Positions 35,546-44,845 of a DNA stretch of 64,000 nucleotides are shown in pieces. Below the pieces are notes generated by a model. It worked only from the letters and a program-made list of their open reading frames with translations, searched no databases and was not told the origin of the DNA. This stretch comes from Alcanivoracaceae bacterium (GTDB lineage Bacteria; Pseudomonadota; Gammaproteobacteria; Xanthomonadales; Marinicellaceae), in contig JADGEI010000014.1 of the NCBI GenBank assembly GCA_016744455.1, forward strand, positions 1 to 64,000. The letters run 5' to 3'. Within the stretch, counting starts at the first letter, position 1, and the number at the start of each line of letters is the position of its first letter. The position numbers and the translations under genes are program-made.

Positions 35546-37342
35546 ATGAGATTATTAGTCTTACTATTTTCTTTTTCTTTAGTAAGTTTGACATTTACTT
35601 CTCAATGTCAAACTACTAGCCAAATTGTTGTGCGGGAAAACAAGTCATTTGAAATTAATGAATTGCTTATAGAGTCTGAAGAAATTGCTGTAACTAGTCC
35701 CCAGCAATTTGATTTAAATTTGAAAAAATTAAGTGGAATGCAAACACATTTTACATTATTTCAAAAAGACTATTTTGATTATTTAACTTATTATCAACAA
35801 GGTTACCAAGGGGAATTCATACCATCTCTTAATAACTTTAATCTACTATTTGATCGAACTAAATTTATTGAAATCAAATTTAGAGTAAAACTAAAAATTG
35901 CTAATATACATATAATTTCTAGAGATACTATCCCTGCATATAACGCATTGGATTACTCATTAAACATTATTAGTGATATTGATAATAATCATTTAAGACA
36001 AAAGGCATATTCATTAGCTTCAATGTTTTATAATTCAATAGGTGAAAAAGAGTTAAGTTTAAAGTTTTTAAACTTAATACTAGACAATTCACCAACTGAC
36101 AATGATAAATGTATTGCAAACTCTCTCATTACACGAATTAAACTAAAAGACAGTTCTTCAATCACAACTCAACTTAAAAGGGATATTAAAGATATTATAA
36201 AAATATGTGAGGGAATAAACAACCATGTTTTTGCAAATTTATTAAAAATGGATTGGTTATCAAAGTTATTGTCATCTTCTAACACTATTGAAACTTATAA
36301 ATTAGTATTAAAAGAGCTTCTAAATACTGAAAAAAATATAGAATCTACAAATTATAAAAACTTAATTAGTATTAAGAATGGTTTGTTGGCAAAAGTTTAT
36401 TGGGAACTAAATGAAATTGAAAAATCACTAAACTTGGTTAATTTAGTTTTAATTGAAGATAAATCTATTGGTGATACTATTCAAAAAATAGATTTGTACC
36501 AAATATTAATTGACCATCATATTAGTAATAACAATTACCTTAAAAGTTATAATCTTTTAATTGAAAAAAACAAAATCAAATTAAAGTATTATGATGAAGA
36601 ACAAACTAGATTAATGGCTTTTCAAACTGTTAAACATAATAATATAGCCAAAACTCAAGAAATTAAATTTCTAAGTAACAAAAACAAATTAATGACTGCA
36701 GAGGCCAAATTGTCAACTCAAACAGCAACCAATCAAAAGCTAATTATATTATTTTTAACCGCACTAACTGGCTTCATCTTGTTATGGGGTTTTAGGGCAA
36801 AAAAAGTACAAAAAAATTACAAACATTTATCTGAAACAGATGGCATGACAGGTATTTATAACAGGAAAGGTTTAAAAGACTTCATGGAAGCATTGTTACT
36901 AGAGTCAAAAAAAGCTGATGAGACCGTAGCTTATGCAATATTTGACCTTGATTGCTTTAAAAAAATAAATGACAAGTTCGGTCACATAAAGGGTGATTGG
37001 GTCATCAAGAAAGTTATCCAACAATGTCAACTCATACAAAATAATCAAGTAACTTTTGGGCGTATAGGTGGTGAAGAATTTGCCATTGCAATGCGCGATT
37101 CGAACAGTGAAGATTTATCACAATTTGCTGAAAAATGCAGGAATCTCATTACTGACATTGATTCTTCTGATATAGGTTGTGATTTCCTTGTTTCTGCAAG
37201 TTTCGGTATTACTTCAACTGATTTATCAGGTTACGTTTTATCAGACTTAATGACTCATGCTGATAAAGCCATGTACGATGCCAAAAAAGCCGGTAGGAAT
37301 ATGGTAGTAAATTACAAATATAACCTTTCTAGTCAAATCTAA
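35546..37342 (+). CDS. Diguanylate cyclase with periplasmic TPR-like sensor
   Basis: 598 residues. A signal sequence (MRLLVLLFSFSLVSLTFTS) precedes a periplasmic helical region (about 30-390) with TPR-like pairs (YSLASMFYNSIGEKELSLKF, KNGLLAKVYWELNEIEKSLN). A membrane helix LIILFLTALTGFILLWGF lies near 398-415. The GGDEF domain follows: ETDGMTGIYNRKGL, FDLDCFKKINDKFGH and active-site GGEEF at 508-512. The RxxD inhibitory site is absent. It would make cyclic-di-GMP in response to an envelope signal. It lies 214 bp after the precursor gene, and no clear terminator separates them. Confidence 0.88.
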   Translation: MRLLVLLFSFSLVSLTFTSQCQTTSQIVVRENKSFEINELLIESEEIAVTSPQQFDLNLKKLSGMQTHFTLFQKDYFDYLTYYQQGYQGEFIPSLNNFNLLFDRTKFIEIKFRVKLKIANIHIISRDTIPAYNALDYSLNIISDIDNNHLRQKAYSLASMFYNSIGEKELSLKFLNLILDNSPTDNDKCIANSLITRIKLKDSSSITTQLKRDIKDIIKICEGINNHVFANLLKMDWLSKLLSSSNTIETYKLVLKELLNTEKNIESTNYKNLISIKNGLLAKVYWELNEIEKSLNLVNLVLIEDKSIGDTIQKIDLYQILIDHHISNNNYLKSYNLLIEKNKIKLKYYDEEQTRLMAFQTVKHNNIAKTQEIKFLSNKNKLMTAEAKLSTQTATNQKLIILFLTALTGFILLWGFRAKKVQKNYKHLSETDGMTGIYNRKGLKDFMEALLLESKKADETVAYAIFDLDCFKKINDKFGHIKGDWVIKKVIQQCQLIQNNQVTFGRIGGEEFAIAMRDSNSEDLSQFAEKCRNLITDIDSSDIGCDFLVSASFGITSTDLSGYVLSDLMTHADKAMYDAKKAGRNMVVNYKYNLSSQI

Positions 37343-37359
37343 ATTTAGTGATTTACAGC

Positions 37360-38733
37360 TTATTTCATAATCCAAACAGAAAACCTTTTCTTTTTAATAC
37401 CATGTTGTTTCAACCCTTTTACCGCTGAGTTGACTAGGCTTCTTTCAATTGCTACATAGCTTTGCTTATCATAAATATTGATTTTACCAATCTGTTTGCC
37501 TTGCAAGCCGACAGCACCCGTTAATGCTCCTAATATATCGCCCGGTCTGAGTTTGTTTTTCTTACCTGCTTCGATTACTATGGTACCATTAGGTGCTTTT
37601 AAAAAATATTCTTGTACATTATCCAAGTCTGATGCAAAAGAAAACTCTCTGTTTTCATTTTTCATCACTTTAGCTTTGTGTGATTGTTTACCCCAAAATA
37701 ATGTCGCTGCCACTCCTTTGGAACCAGCTCGTCCAGTACGCCCTATTCTGTGTGTATATATGTCTTGTTCAAACGGAATAGCATAATTTATGACGAGTGA
37801 AAGTTCTTTAATATCCAATCCTCTAGCGGCCACATCAGTTGCAACAAGTACTGCAACAGTTTGATTACTAAATTTAACTAAAACGTCATTACGTTGATAC
37901 TGCTCTAAATCACCATGCAATGCTGCAGCTTCTATGCCATTTTGATTTAAATACTTTGCAATTGATTTAACTTCAACTTTTGTATTGGCGAAAACTATGG
38001 CGTTCTTTGGTTGAAAATGTGCGATTACATTTTGTAAAGATTTTAATTGTTGTTCTGATTCACACTGATAAAAATATTCTTTAATTAGGTTTGCAGGTTC
38101 TGTTGATGTTGTTGTGATGTTAACTGCATTATTTTGTATTGTTGCACCAAGCTGCCTAATTTCATTGGTAAACGTAGCAGAAAACAACAATGTTTGACGC
38201 TTATTTGGCACAAATTCAATAACCTTAGTAATTTCATCCACAAAACCCATATCCAACATACGGTCAGCTTCGTCCAATACCAACGTTTGTAGTTCATCAA
38301 TATGCAAATAGCCTTTATCCAGGTGTTTCAATATTCTACCAGGAGTCCCTACTACCACATGGGCAGGATGTGATAACGAACGAATTTGTGGGCCTATGGC
38401 AACACCACCACATAATGTGATAATTTTAATGTTTTGGGTGAAACGAGCTAGACGACGTAATTCTTTTGTAACCTGATCAGCTAGTTCTCGGGTAGGACAT
38501 AGAACCAATGATTGAACGACATAATTCTTTAATTCTAACTTATTTAACAACCCGATACCAAAAGCTGCTGTTTTACCACTACCTGTCTTGGCTTGTGCAA
38601 TAACATCTTTATTTTGCAAAACATGAGGCAAACTCTGCTCTTGAACCGCTGTCATTTGAATATAACCAAGTTTTGATAAGTTATCTAAAACTGGTTTGGC
38701 TAAGTGTTGGCTAGAAAATTTGTGATCGTTCAT
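37360..38733 (-). CDS. dbpA: ATP-dependent RNA helicase DbpA
   Basis: 457 residues. The DEAD-box core has AKTGSGKTAAFG (motif I), VGTPGRIL, VLDEADRMLDMGF (DEAD), LFSATFT, VLVATDVAARGLDI and HRIGRTGRAG (motif VI). The C-terminal RNA-recognition domain (VIEAGKKNKLRPGDILGAL, GKINIYDKQSYVAIE) is the DbpA type that binds hairpin 92 of 23S rRNA, so it acts in large-subunit assembly. Length matches E. coli DbpA. It is divergent from the ECF sigma gene and convergent with the cyclase. Confidence 0.95.
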   Translation of the reverse strand: MNDHKFSSQHLAKPVLDNLSKLGYIQMTAVQEQSLPHVLQNKDVIAQAKTGSGKTAAFGIGLLNKLELKNYVVQSLVLCPTRELADQVTKELRRLARFTQNIKIITLCGGVAIGPQIRSLSHPAHVVVGTPGRILKHLDKGYLHIDELQTLVLDEADRMLDMGFVDEITKVIEFVPNKRQTLLFSATFTNEIRQLGATIQNNAVNITTTSTEPANLIKEYFYQCESEQQLKSLQNVIAHFQPKNAIVFANTKVEVKSIAKYLNQNGIEAAALHGDLEQYQRNDVLVKFSNQTVAVLVATDVAARGLDIKELSLVINYAIPFEQDIYTHRIGRTGRAGSKGVAATLFWGKQSHKAKVMKNENREFSFASDLDNVQEYFLKAPNGTIVIEAGKKNKLRPGDILGALTGAVGLQGKQIGKINIYDKQSYVAIERSLVNSAVKGLKQHGIKKKRFSVWIMK

Positions 38734-38824
38734 GGTAATAATTGCTTTAAAACTGCGTGGAGTATAAGCTTATTTAAACTTACTACAAGTTTTTTCCAAC
38801 CATTTAGTTAACTGTCACGTCTTT

Positions 38825-39352
38825 ATGCGTATGATTAATAAAGTTTACATAGAATATTTACTATCGAAAGATGATCAAAAATCATTTCATAAAGTAATCA
38901 ACATTATACAACCCAAATTAATTGCCTTTGCCACTGGAATTCTTAAAGATAAATCCATAGCAGAAGATGCCGTACAAGATTCGATGATAGCAATTATCAA
39001 AGGCATAAGAAAACTTAATAATCACAGGAAATTTCACTCATGGGTCTATCAAGTTACACGTAATAAATGCCTTGATATTATTCGTAAAAATCAAAAATAC
39101 AAAAACAACTGTAGTATTGGTAATCATACTGAACTAACAACAAGCTACTCAACTACAGATGAGCAAATTGACATGATGAGCATGATTAAAAAGCTATCTG
39201 ATAAACAAAGAAATGTTATTCATTTATTTTATTATGATGGATTTAATATCAGTGAAATTTCAGAAATACTAAAGACACCTGCTGGGACAATCAAATCATT
39301 ACTATTTGATGCCCGTAAGAATTTAAAACAACTTTTTGGAGAACAATTATGA
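38825..39352 (+). CDS. ECF-family RNA polymerase sigma factor
   Basis: 175 residues. Region 2 is seen in KLIAFATGILKDKSIAEDAVQDSMIAI with HSWVYQVTRNKCLDIIRK (2.3-2.4), and region 4 in LSDKQRNVIHLFYYDGFNISEISEILKTPAGTIKSLLFDAR, a helix-turn-helix for the -35 box. There are no extra domains. It overlaps the DUF6768 membrane-protein gene by 4 bp, the usual layout of a sigma factor with its anti-sigma. Regulon unknown. Confidence 0.92.
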   Translation: MRMINKVYIEYLLSKDDQKSFHKVINIIQPKLIAFATGILKDKSIAEDAVQDSMIAIIKGIRKLNNHRKFHSWVYQVTRNKCLDIIRKNQKYKNNCSIGNHTELTTSYSTTDEQIDMMSMIKKLSDKQRNVIHLFYYDGFNISEISEILKTPAGTIKSLLFDARKNLKQLFGEQL

Positions 39353-39732
39353 CCTCAATAGACGACAAAATCAAACAAGCACTAAGCGAAGAATACAATG
39401 ACATTATTAAAGAAAACGATAAAATTGATGCCAACCCTTTTAGGCAGATGGGCGTTGGTTTTAAAGGGAAAATGGGTTGGATGTACGTCGGTGTAATTAT
39501 TTTTGGCATTATTTTTACGATTGTTTCAATTTACTCTATCTATAGCTTTTACAATGAGACCGAAATTAAACCCTTAATAGCATGGGGAATCACAATTATT
39601 GTTACAGTACTTCTGACACAAATAATAAAAATGTGGTATTGGTCAGAGCTTGGGCATAATCGTGTAATACGGGAAATTAAACTTCTGGAATTGCAGGTAG
39701 CTCAAGTAATTAAAAACCAAGACAAGCCTTGA
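39349..39732 (+). CDS. DUF6768-like membrane protein, possible anti-sigma factor
   Basis: 127 residues. A soluble N-terminal part (TSIDDKIKQALSEEYNDIIK) would lie in the cytoplasm, followed by two membrane helices (WMYVGVIIFGIIFTIVSIYS; PLIAWGITIIVTVLLTQII) and a basic C-terminus with IREIKLLELQVAQVIK. I recall this build as DUF6768, found beside ECF sigma genes. Translational coupling to the sigma factor suggests it holds that factor at the membrane. It has no ZAS zinc motif. Role is inferred from context. Confidence 0.7.
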   Translation: MTSIDDKIKQALSEEYNDIIKENDKIDANPFRQMGVGFKGKMGWMYVGVIIFGIIFTIVSIYSIYSFYNETEIKPLIAWGITIIVTVLLTQIIKMWYWSELGHNRVIREIKLLELQVAQVIKNQDKP

Positions 39733-39893
39733 ATACCATTAAAGCAAATGTAAAAATGTGCTACTCTAATTAAGTACAGTAATTATTATGAATTCATAAG
39801 CTAAAACTGGAGCATAGTAGAGTAAACGAGTAAAATAAAACTTTAACAACCAGTTAACACTTTTTTAACTAACACATAGGTAAAATACATTTT

Positions 39894-42686
39894 ATGGACA
39901 GTAAAAAACCAATTTATAAATCCATACCTTTTTGGATTATGGTTTTATTTCTCCTTTACTCTGCTCTCGGGTTTTTTGCTGTTCCATATTTTGCACGTGA
40001 TGAAATTAAGTCACTTTCAATTTCTCAACTAAACTCTTCAATTGAGGTTAAAGAAATTAGCTTTAACCCCTATTTGTTTTCAACCACACTAACAGGTGTC
40101 AACCTATCAGATAATGATTCGACCCTATGGTTTAGTGCAGATTCCATTGAAGTTGACCTAAATTTATTCACCAGTCTAATAAGTAACATCAGTTTATCTA
40201 CAATCACAATCAACAAACCATTTTATAAAGTCATCACGACTAAAAGCAAGGGTGTTTCGAGTGTTAAATACCCGCAAATTAACCCTTCTCAAAAACAACA
40301 GGATACAGAGTTAGTATTAGATATTGACTCTATCATCATCAATAATGGCTCTATAGACTATAATGATCAGACAGGCAGCAAACAGTTACAATTAAACATA
40401 AAAGAACTGGTATTCAAACACCAAAATTTCACTACTAAAGATCAAAACACCCTTTTTGATTTGAAATTTTTAACTGATAAAAATGAATCTACGAAGATTA
40501 ATGGAATATTTAATTATGCCAAATTAAATTTGGACGCTAAGTGGACTTTAAACAATTGGAGAACCGAAACACTCTTTTCTTTTATAGCGGACAAAGAAAA
40601 TAATTTTCTTGGCTTCAAGAACAAATCTGGAGCTATCAATGCAAATGGCAAGGTTGCATACAGCAGTAATGAAAGTGAATACCCTACCCTTAAGATTAAT
40701 GAATTAAACTTGTTAAAGTTTGCCACACTTGGTGATGTTAAAGACCAACCGAAAATTATAATTGATACAGTTAACCTATATAATGCAGATATTAATTTAG
40801 ATACTCAAAAACTTTCTATTGAAACTATTTCAACAAACAAAGCGCAAGTTTCATTAGCCTTTGATGATGAATATAACCTCAAATTTAGACAAACTACTGA
40901 AAGCAAAAAACCTGACAATTTAGAAGATAAGAAGTGGAGTTATTCTATTCAAGAGATAATTGTTACTGATAGCAATCTATTACTTAACAAACAGATTTAT
41001 AACACAATAAAACTTCCAAAAATCAGCATCAAAAACTTTAGCAACACAGATAACAAAATTGCAACTATTCTCATCGACATAATAGCCGACAAAACAGCAA
41101 AAATAGGTGTCAATGCTGATTTACAATTACACCCTTTTGAAGTCAATGCTAATATTATTGCGAAAGAATTCGATATATCTAATTGGAATAATTGGTTACC
41201 TCCCAAAATCAACCTAAAATCACAATCAGGCCTGCTTTCTTTAAATCAAGAAATTATGCTAGATAATTCAGTGCTTGAAGCAAAAGGTTGGATCAAACTT
41301 AATAATATTGAATTACTAGACAATAATAATCAACAATTCCTCAGTGTGAATCAACTCGAAGTACTCGAAAATCATCTTAATTCAAAAGTAAAAACAATTA
41401 CTCTAAACAAGATTAAAATTGATAAAGCTAATGGAATGTTATCCGTTTCACCTGATAAAAAATTAAATCTAAATGAATTAGTTAACAAAAGCGAAAACAA
41501 CCCACAATCAACAAAGCCAACTGACTGGATAATTGAAGTTAAACAAGTTGATATTATAGACTCTTCTACTGACTTCAAGGACAGCAGTATCACACCACAA
41601 TATCAAACCAACCTTAGTAAACTCAGTGGGAGCATCAAAGGGTTATCTAGCGCTAATTTATCAAAAGCTGACATCAACCTTAATGGTGTAATTGACACCT
41701 ATGCAAGTATATCAATAGCAGGTCAAATCAATCCACTTGCAGATAAGGCATTTACAGATTTGTCCATTGATGTTAAAAACCTTAATTTGCAAAATTTCGA
41801 TACCTATAGCTCCCAATATTTAGGGTTTCCGATTACACGTGGTCAAGCAGATTTTGTACTTAAATACAAACTCAATCAAAGCCTTTTAAATGGAGTAAAC
41901 AACCTTAAATTTAAACAATTAAAGTTTGGAGAAAAGAATCAGAGTAAAGAAGCTATTTCATTACCCTTAAAACTAGCTGTTAGTTTATTAACTGACGGAA
42001 ATGGGATTATGAAAATAAACCTTCCTGTTAAAGGCAATCTAGAGGACCCTGAATTTAGTTATGGTAGCATTGTTTTTAAAGCCTTTTTTAAACTTATTAC
42101 CGGTATTGTTGCCTCACCATTTAAACTATTAGGGAAGTTAATACCAGGTGCGGCAGATTTAGATTTGTCAGGTATACATTTCAAGACTGGAACTAGTGAA
42201 CTAGATTTAGGTGAAGAAGAAAAATTAAATGCCATGCAAAAAATTATGCAACAACGGCCAGAAATCATATTAGAATTAACTGCTGTCCTTAACACAATTG
42301 GTGACTCAAAAGCATTACAAAAAACCTCATTACAGCAGGAGTTAAAAATAAAAACCCTATCAGGCCTTAGTGAAACTAAAGTAATAAACATCTTAAAACG
42401 ATATTACACAAGAATGTTTTCAAAAGAAAAGTGGCAACAATTAACAGTTAAAGCCACAACTGACGGCATAGTCAACTTGATACAAGTGAAAAACAATGCA
42501 TGGAATGAGTTATTAACACTACAAAATGTCGATGAAGAATTAAGCTCACTAGTCAAATATAGGGCACTTTCAATAAAACAACTACTTATTGAAAAGCACG
42601 CCATTTCAGCAGATAGAATATTTTTGAAATCGCATCAAAAGTCCGATACACTTCATCCGCAAGTTAAATTTGGAGTGAGCAATTAA
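39894..42686 (+). CDS. DUF748/AsmA-like envelope protein
   Basis: 930 residues. An N-terminal signal-anchor helix (FWIMVLFLLYSALGFFAVP) is followed by the DUF748 opening (FARDEIKSLSISQLNSSIEVKEISFNP). The long middle has repetitive beta-strand segments typical of AsmA-like proteins, and the amphipathic region ITGIVASPFKLLGKLIPGA precedes an OmpA-like tail (IHFKTGTSELDLGEEEKL). AsmA-like proteins bridge inner and outer membranes and help move phospholipids; DUF748 members are less well studied. Its stop codon overlaps the apparent ATT start of the next gene. Confidence 0.85.
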   Translation: MDSKKPIYKSIPFWIMVLFLLYSALGFFAVPYFARDEIKSLSISQLNSSIEVKEISFNPYLFSTTLTGVNLSDNDSTLWFSADSIEVDLNLFTSLISNISLSTITINKPFYKVITTKSKGVSSVKYPQINPSQKQQDTELVLDIDSIIINNGSIDYNDQTGSKQLQLNIKELVFKHQNFTTKDQNTLFDLKFLTDKNESTKINGIFNYAKLNLDAKWTLNNWRTETLFSFIADKENNFLGFKNKSGAINANGKVAYSSNESEYPTLKINELNLLKFATLGDVKDQPKIIIDTVNLYNADINLDTQKLSIETISTNKAQVSLAFDDEYNLKFRQTTESKKPDNLEDKKWSYSIQEIIVTDSNLLLNKQIYNTIKLPKISIKNFSNTDNKIATILIDIIADKTAKIGVNADLQLHPFEVNANIIAKEFDISNWNNWLPPKINLKSQSGLLSLNQEIMLDNSVLEAKGWIKLNNIELLDNNNQQFLSVNQLEVLENHLNSKVKTITLNKIKIDKANGMLSVSPDKKLNLNELVNKSENNPQSTKPTDWIIEVKQVDIIDSSTDFKDSSITPQYQTNLSKLSGSIKGLSSANLSKADINLNGVIDTYASISIAGQINPLADKAFTDLSIDVKNLNLQNFDTYSSQYLGFPITRGQADFVLKYKLNQSLLNGVNNLKFKQLKFGEKNQSKEAISLPLKLAVSLLTDGNGIMKINLPVKGNLEDPEFSYGSIVFKAFFKLITGIVASPFKLLGKLIPGAADLDLSGIHFKTGTSELDLGEEEKLNAMQKIMQQRPEIILELTAVLNTIGDSKALQKTSLQQELKIKTLSGLSETKVINILKRYYTRMFSKEKWQQLTVKATTDGIVNLIQVKNNAWNELLTLQNVDEELSSLVKYRALSIKQLLIEKHAISADRIFLKSHQKSDTLHPQVKFGVSN
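42672..42684 (+). promoter_or_regulatory. Ribosome binding site and ATT start of the astacin-like protease
   Basis: GGAG (42672-42675) lies six bases before ATT (42682-42684). The in-frame upstream stop is TGA at 42676-42678. From ATT the frame reads KHPILLLLALLFVHLNARAF, a complete signal peptide. No ATG, GTG or TTG lies between that stop and GTG 42745, which would skip the signal peptide. Confidence 0.55.
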
Positions 42687-44094
42687 ACACCCTATTCTAC
42701 TTTTATTAGCACTTCTATTTGTTCACTTAAATGCGAGAGCTTTTGTGTTTTATGAAGACACCAAGATTTGGAATCAAAACACCATAACTTTTTATTTCCT
42801 CGATGGTACAAGCCAACAAAAAAGTGAAGTCAAAGAATTTGCAAAATTGTGGGAAAGGTATTCAGGAATAACGTTTAAGTACTCAACTGAGAAACCTCCT
42901 TTTTTTAGCTTTAAAAAATACTATACAATTACTTTTAAAGGAAAAAGTAACGAATCAACACGTGGAGCCATCAATGGCAAAATACGATTTGGAGCCTTGT
43001 CTGAGAATAAAATATTCAGAAAAACCACAGTATTACACGAGTTTGGTCATATGTTAGGCCTTGGTCATGAACATCAACGCTTAGATCGTCCTGAGTACTT
43101 AAATGACTCAAATTTAGTATTCTCCTGTAAGGAAAATCAAAACCAAAGTAGACAGTGGTGCAAAGAGAACTTTTCTAACAAAAATAAAGTTGAAGTATTT
43201 ATAGAATCAGAATTTGACCCACTATCAATTATGCACTATAGATTAGACCACATTACAGGTATAACCAATACAAAAATAAAAGACAATTCTTTGTCTTATA
43301 CTGATAAGTATTTTATTGCCATGCTTTACAATCAAAACATTGCCGATTCAACATTGAAAAAAATGCATAAGCAAGACTTATGGCATCAACAAAAATTTGA
43401 ATCAAAAGTCAATAGAGAACGCGAAAATGAAATCATGAAACTTTCATCATACTCATGCCAACCTCTACAATATCCCACAAAAAGTAAAGATGGCAGGTAT
43501 TGTGAGAAAGGATTCATGGTTATAGATACAAATGGATTCAGTTTTGCTGGCGATGAATTCAAAAAATGCCATAGCAGCTTAAAAGAAGTCAGCAAACTAA
43601 TTAAAACGCACCCTCTTTGCCAATTGAACTCTCTTGAACTTAAACGTTATCGGCAAAAATTACGTAATGATTTCGCGGAATATGGAAATTGCAAAAGGTT
43701 GGATAGCAACATTAAAAATAACCAAGAATTTTTCTGTTCTCAGGGCTATTCTTATGTCACTAAACTCAATAATTTAATTGGTGAAAAAACCCAATGTTAC
43801 CCAAATGAAGAATCGACATATCAAGCTATGCAAAATGATTCGGTATGTTCAATGGATAAATTAGAATTTTCTAGGTATCAAAATCAGCAAAAAACAATAC
43901 AAGAAAAAAGACTCAAAACACCCTATTGCCAAGTGGTAAATAAGAAGTATAAGAGCATTAGTTGCCCAACAGATTTTGACTATACTATTATCAATTTAGA
44001 TATCAAATCAAAACCAATCAACAACAAATGCTTTGCCAGTAAACACCAAGCAATTAATGCCATGGGCCAAATACCCTTTTGTCAAAAACTTTGA
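42682..44094 (+). CDS. Secreted astacin-like (M12A) metalloprotease with Cys-rich repeats
   Basis: 470 residues if translation begins at ATT 42682, as required to retain the signal peptide KHPILLLLALLFVHLNARA; otherwise GTG 42745 gives 449 residues and no signal. The catalytic domain has the zinc motif HEFGHMLGLGHEHQR and a Met-turn in LSIMHYRLD, both astacin-type. Residues about 259-467 contain three related units with four Cys each (C259-C313, C337-C389, C416-C467; units such as CHSSLKEVSKLIKTHPLC). The tail repeats are not in any family I recognise and may bind the cell surface. It follows the DUF748 gene directly, so the two are probably co-expressed. Confidence 0.82.
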   Translation: MKHPILLLLALLFVHLNARAFVFYEDTKIWNQNTITFYFLDGTSQQKSEVKEFAKLWERYSGITFKYSTEKPPFFSFKKYYTITFKGKSNESTRGAINGKIRFGALSENKIFRKTTVLHEFGHMLGLGHEHQRLDRPEYLNDSNLVFSCKENQNQSRQWCKENFSNKNKVEVFIESEFDPLSIMHYRLDHITGITNTKIKDNSLSYTDKYFIAMLYNQNIADSTLKKMHKQDLWHQQKFESKVNRERENEIMKLSSYSCQPLQYPTKSKDGRYCEKGFMVIDTNGFSFAGDEFKKCHSSLKEVSKLIKTHPLCQLNSLELKRYRQKLRNDFAEYGNCKRLDSNIKNNQEFFCSQGYSYVTKLNNLIGEKTQCYPNEESTYQAMQNDSVCSMDKLEFSRYQNQQKTIQEKRLKTPYCQVVNKKYKSISCPTDFDYTIINLDIKSKPINNKCFASKHQAINAMGQIPFCQKL

Positions 44095-44124
44095 ATAAGA
44101 ACCTGACAAAAAACCGCGCTACCC

Positions 44125-44718
44125 TTATATGCTTATACCTGGATTTGTAAGAATCCATGATAAAACAATACAATTAACCAGCACCGTTAACCAATAAAAA
44201 ACCCTAAAATAGAACTTACTTGATTTATGTCTTAAATGCGACTGTGCAATTATGGCACCTGGCCAACCAAAACACAGAGAACATAAATGCAATGTACTTT
44301 CAGGTGTTCTCCACTTACCATTTTGAGCAGCATGTTTATCTTTAAAATACACTAAAAACGTAATGAGGCTCATTCCACAATATAAGTACAAAAATTGAAT
44401 TGCAAGTTTATTAAAATAGACCAAAAACCCAACAAAGCTAAAAAACAACAGGAAAACAATCCAGGAGAATTGTTTTTGTTTATTTATTTTAGAACTCTTG
44501 ATATGTCCTTTTTTAGGGACAACATCAACAGCATATTTTCTACCTTCTTTATCAATTGATAATTTATAGGTCACTTGCAATTCTTTAACAGGAAGTTTGT
44601 GTTTTTGGCTATAATCATTAACATGAAAAAAAACACTTTTCCCTGCTACTGTTGGCTCTATAAACCCATAGTTTTTATCTTTTTTCCAATCTTTCACCGT
44701 TCCTGTTTTATTTTTCAT
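44125..44718 (-). CDS. Cold-shock domain / DUF1294 membrane fusion protein
   Basis: 197 residues from ATG 44718; an in-frame ATG 153 bp upstream would add an unrelated tail and is rejected. The N-terminal cold-shock domain has GTVKDWKKDKNYGFIEP and KSVFFHVNDY, the RNP1/RNP2-like strands that bind single-stranded nucleic acid. A linker rich in Lys leads to two membrane helices (FSWIVFLLFFSFVGFLVYF and LYLYCGMSLITFLVYF). The DUF1294 part ends with WRTPESTLHLCSLCFGWPGA and SHLRHKSSKFYFRVFYW. The fusion is known in proteobacteria; the membrane part has no assigned role. Confidence 0.87.
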   Translation of the reverse strand: MKNKTGTVKDWKKDKNYGFIEPTVAGKSVFFHVNDYSQKHKLPVKELQVTYKLSIDKEGRKYAVDVVPKKGHIKSSKINKQKQFSWIVFLLFFSFVGFLVYFNKLAIQFLYLYCGMSLITFLVYFKDKHAAQNGKWRTPESTLHLCSLCFGWPGAIIAQSHLRHKSSKFYFRVFYWLTVLVNCIVLSWILTNPGISI

Positions 44719-44845
44719 ATTAGAATTACAAGTGAGTTTTGAATTTTTTAAAGAGTGGACATAATACACCAACAAATAATTGTATGTATCAAATAAAAAA
44801 ATAATTTCAATAACACCTATCTTTTCCCATGATATAATCACGCTT

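Noticed and set aside
39763..39830. A TACTCTA / TAGAGTA inverted pair before the DUF748 gene.
   Set aside because: Only 7 bp per arm with a wide spacer in A+T-rich DNA; too weak to report as an operator or terminator.
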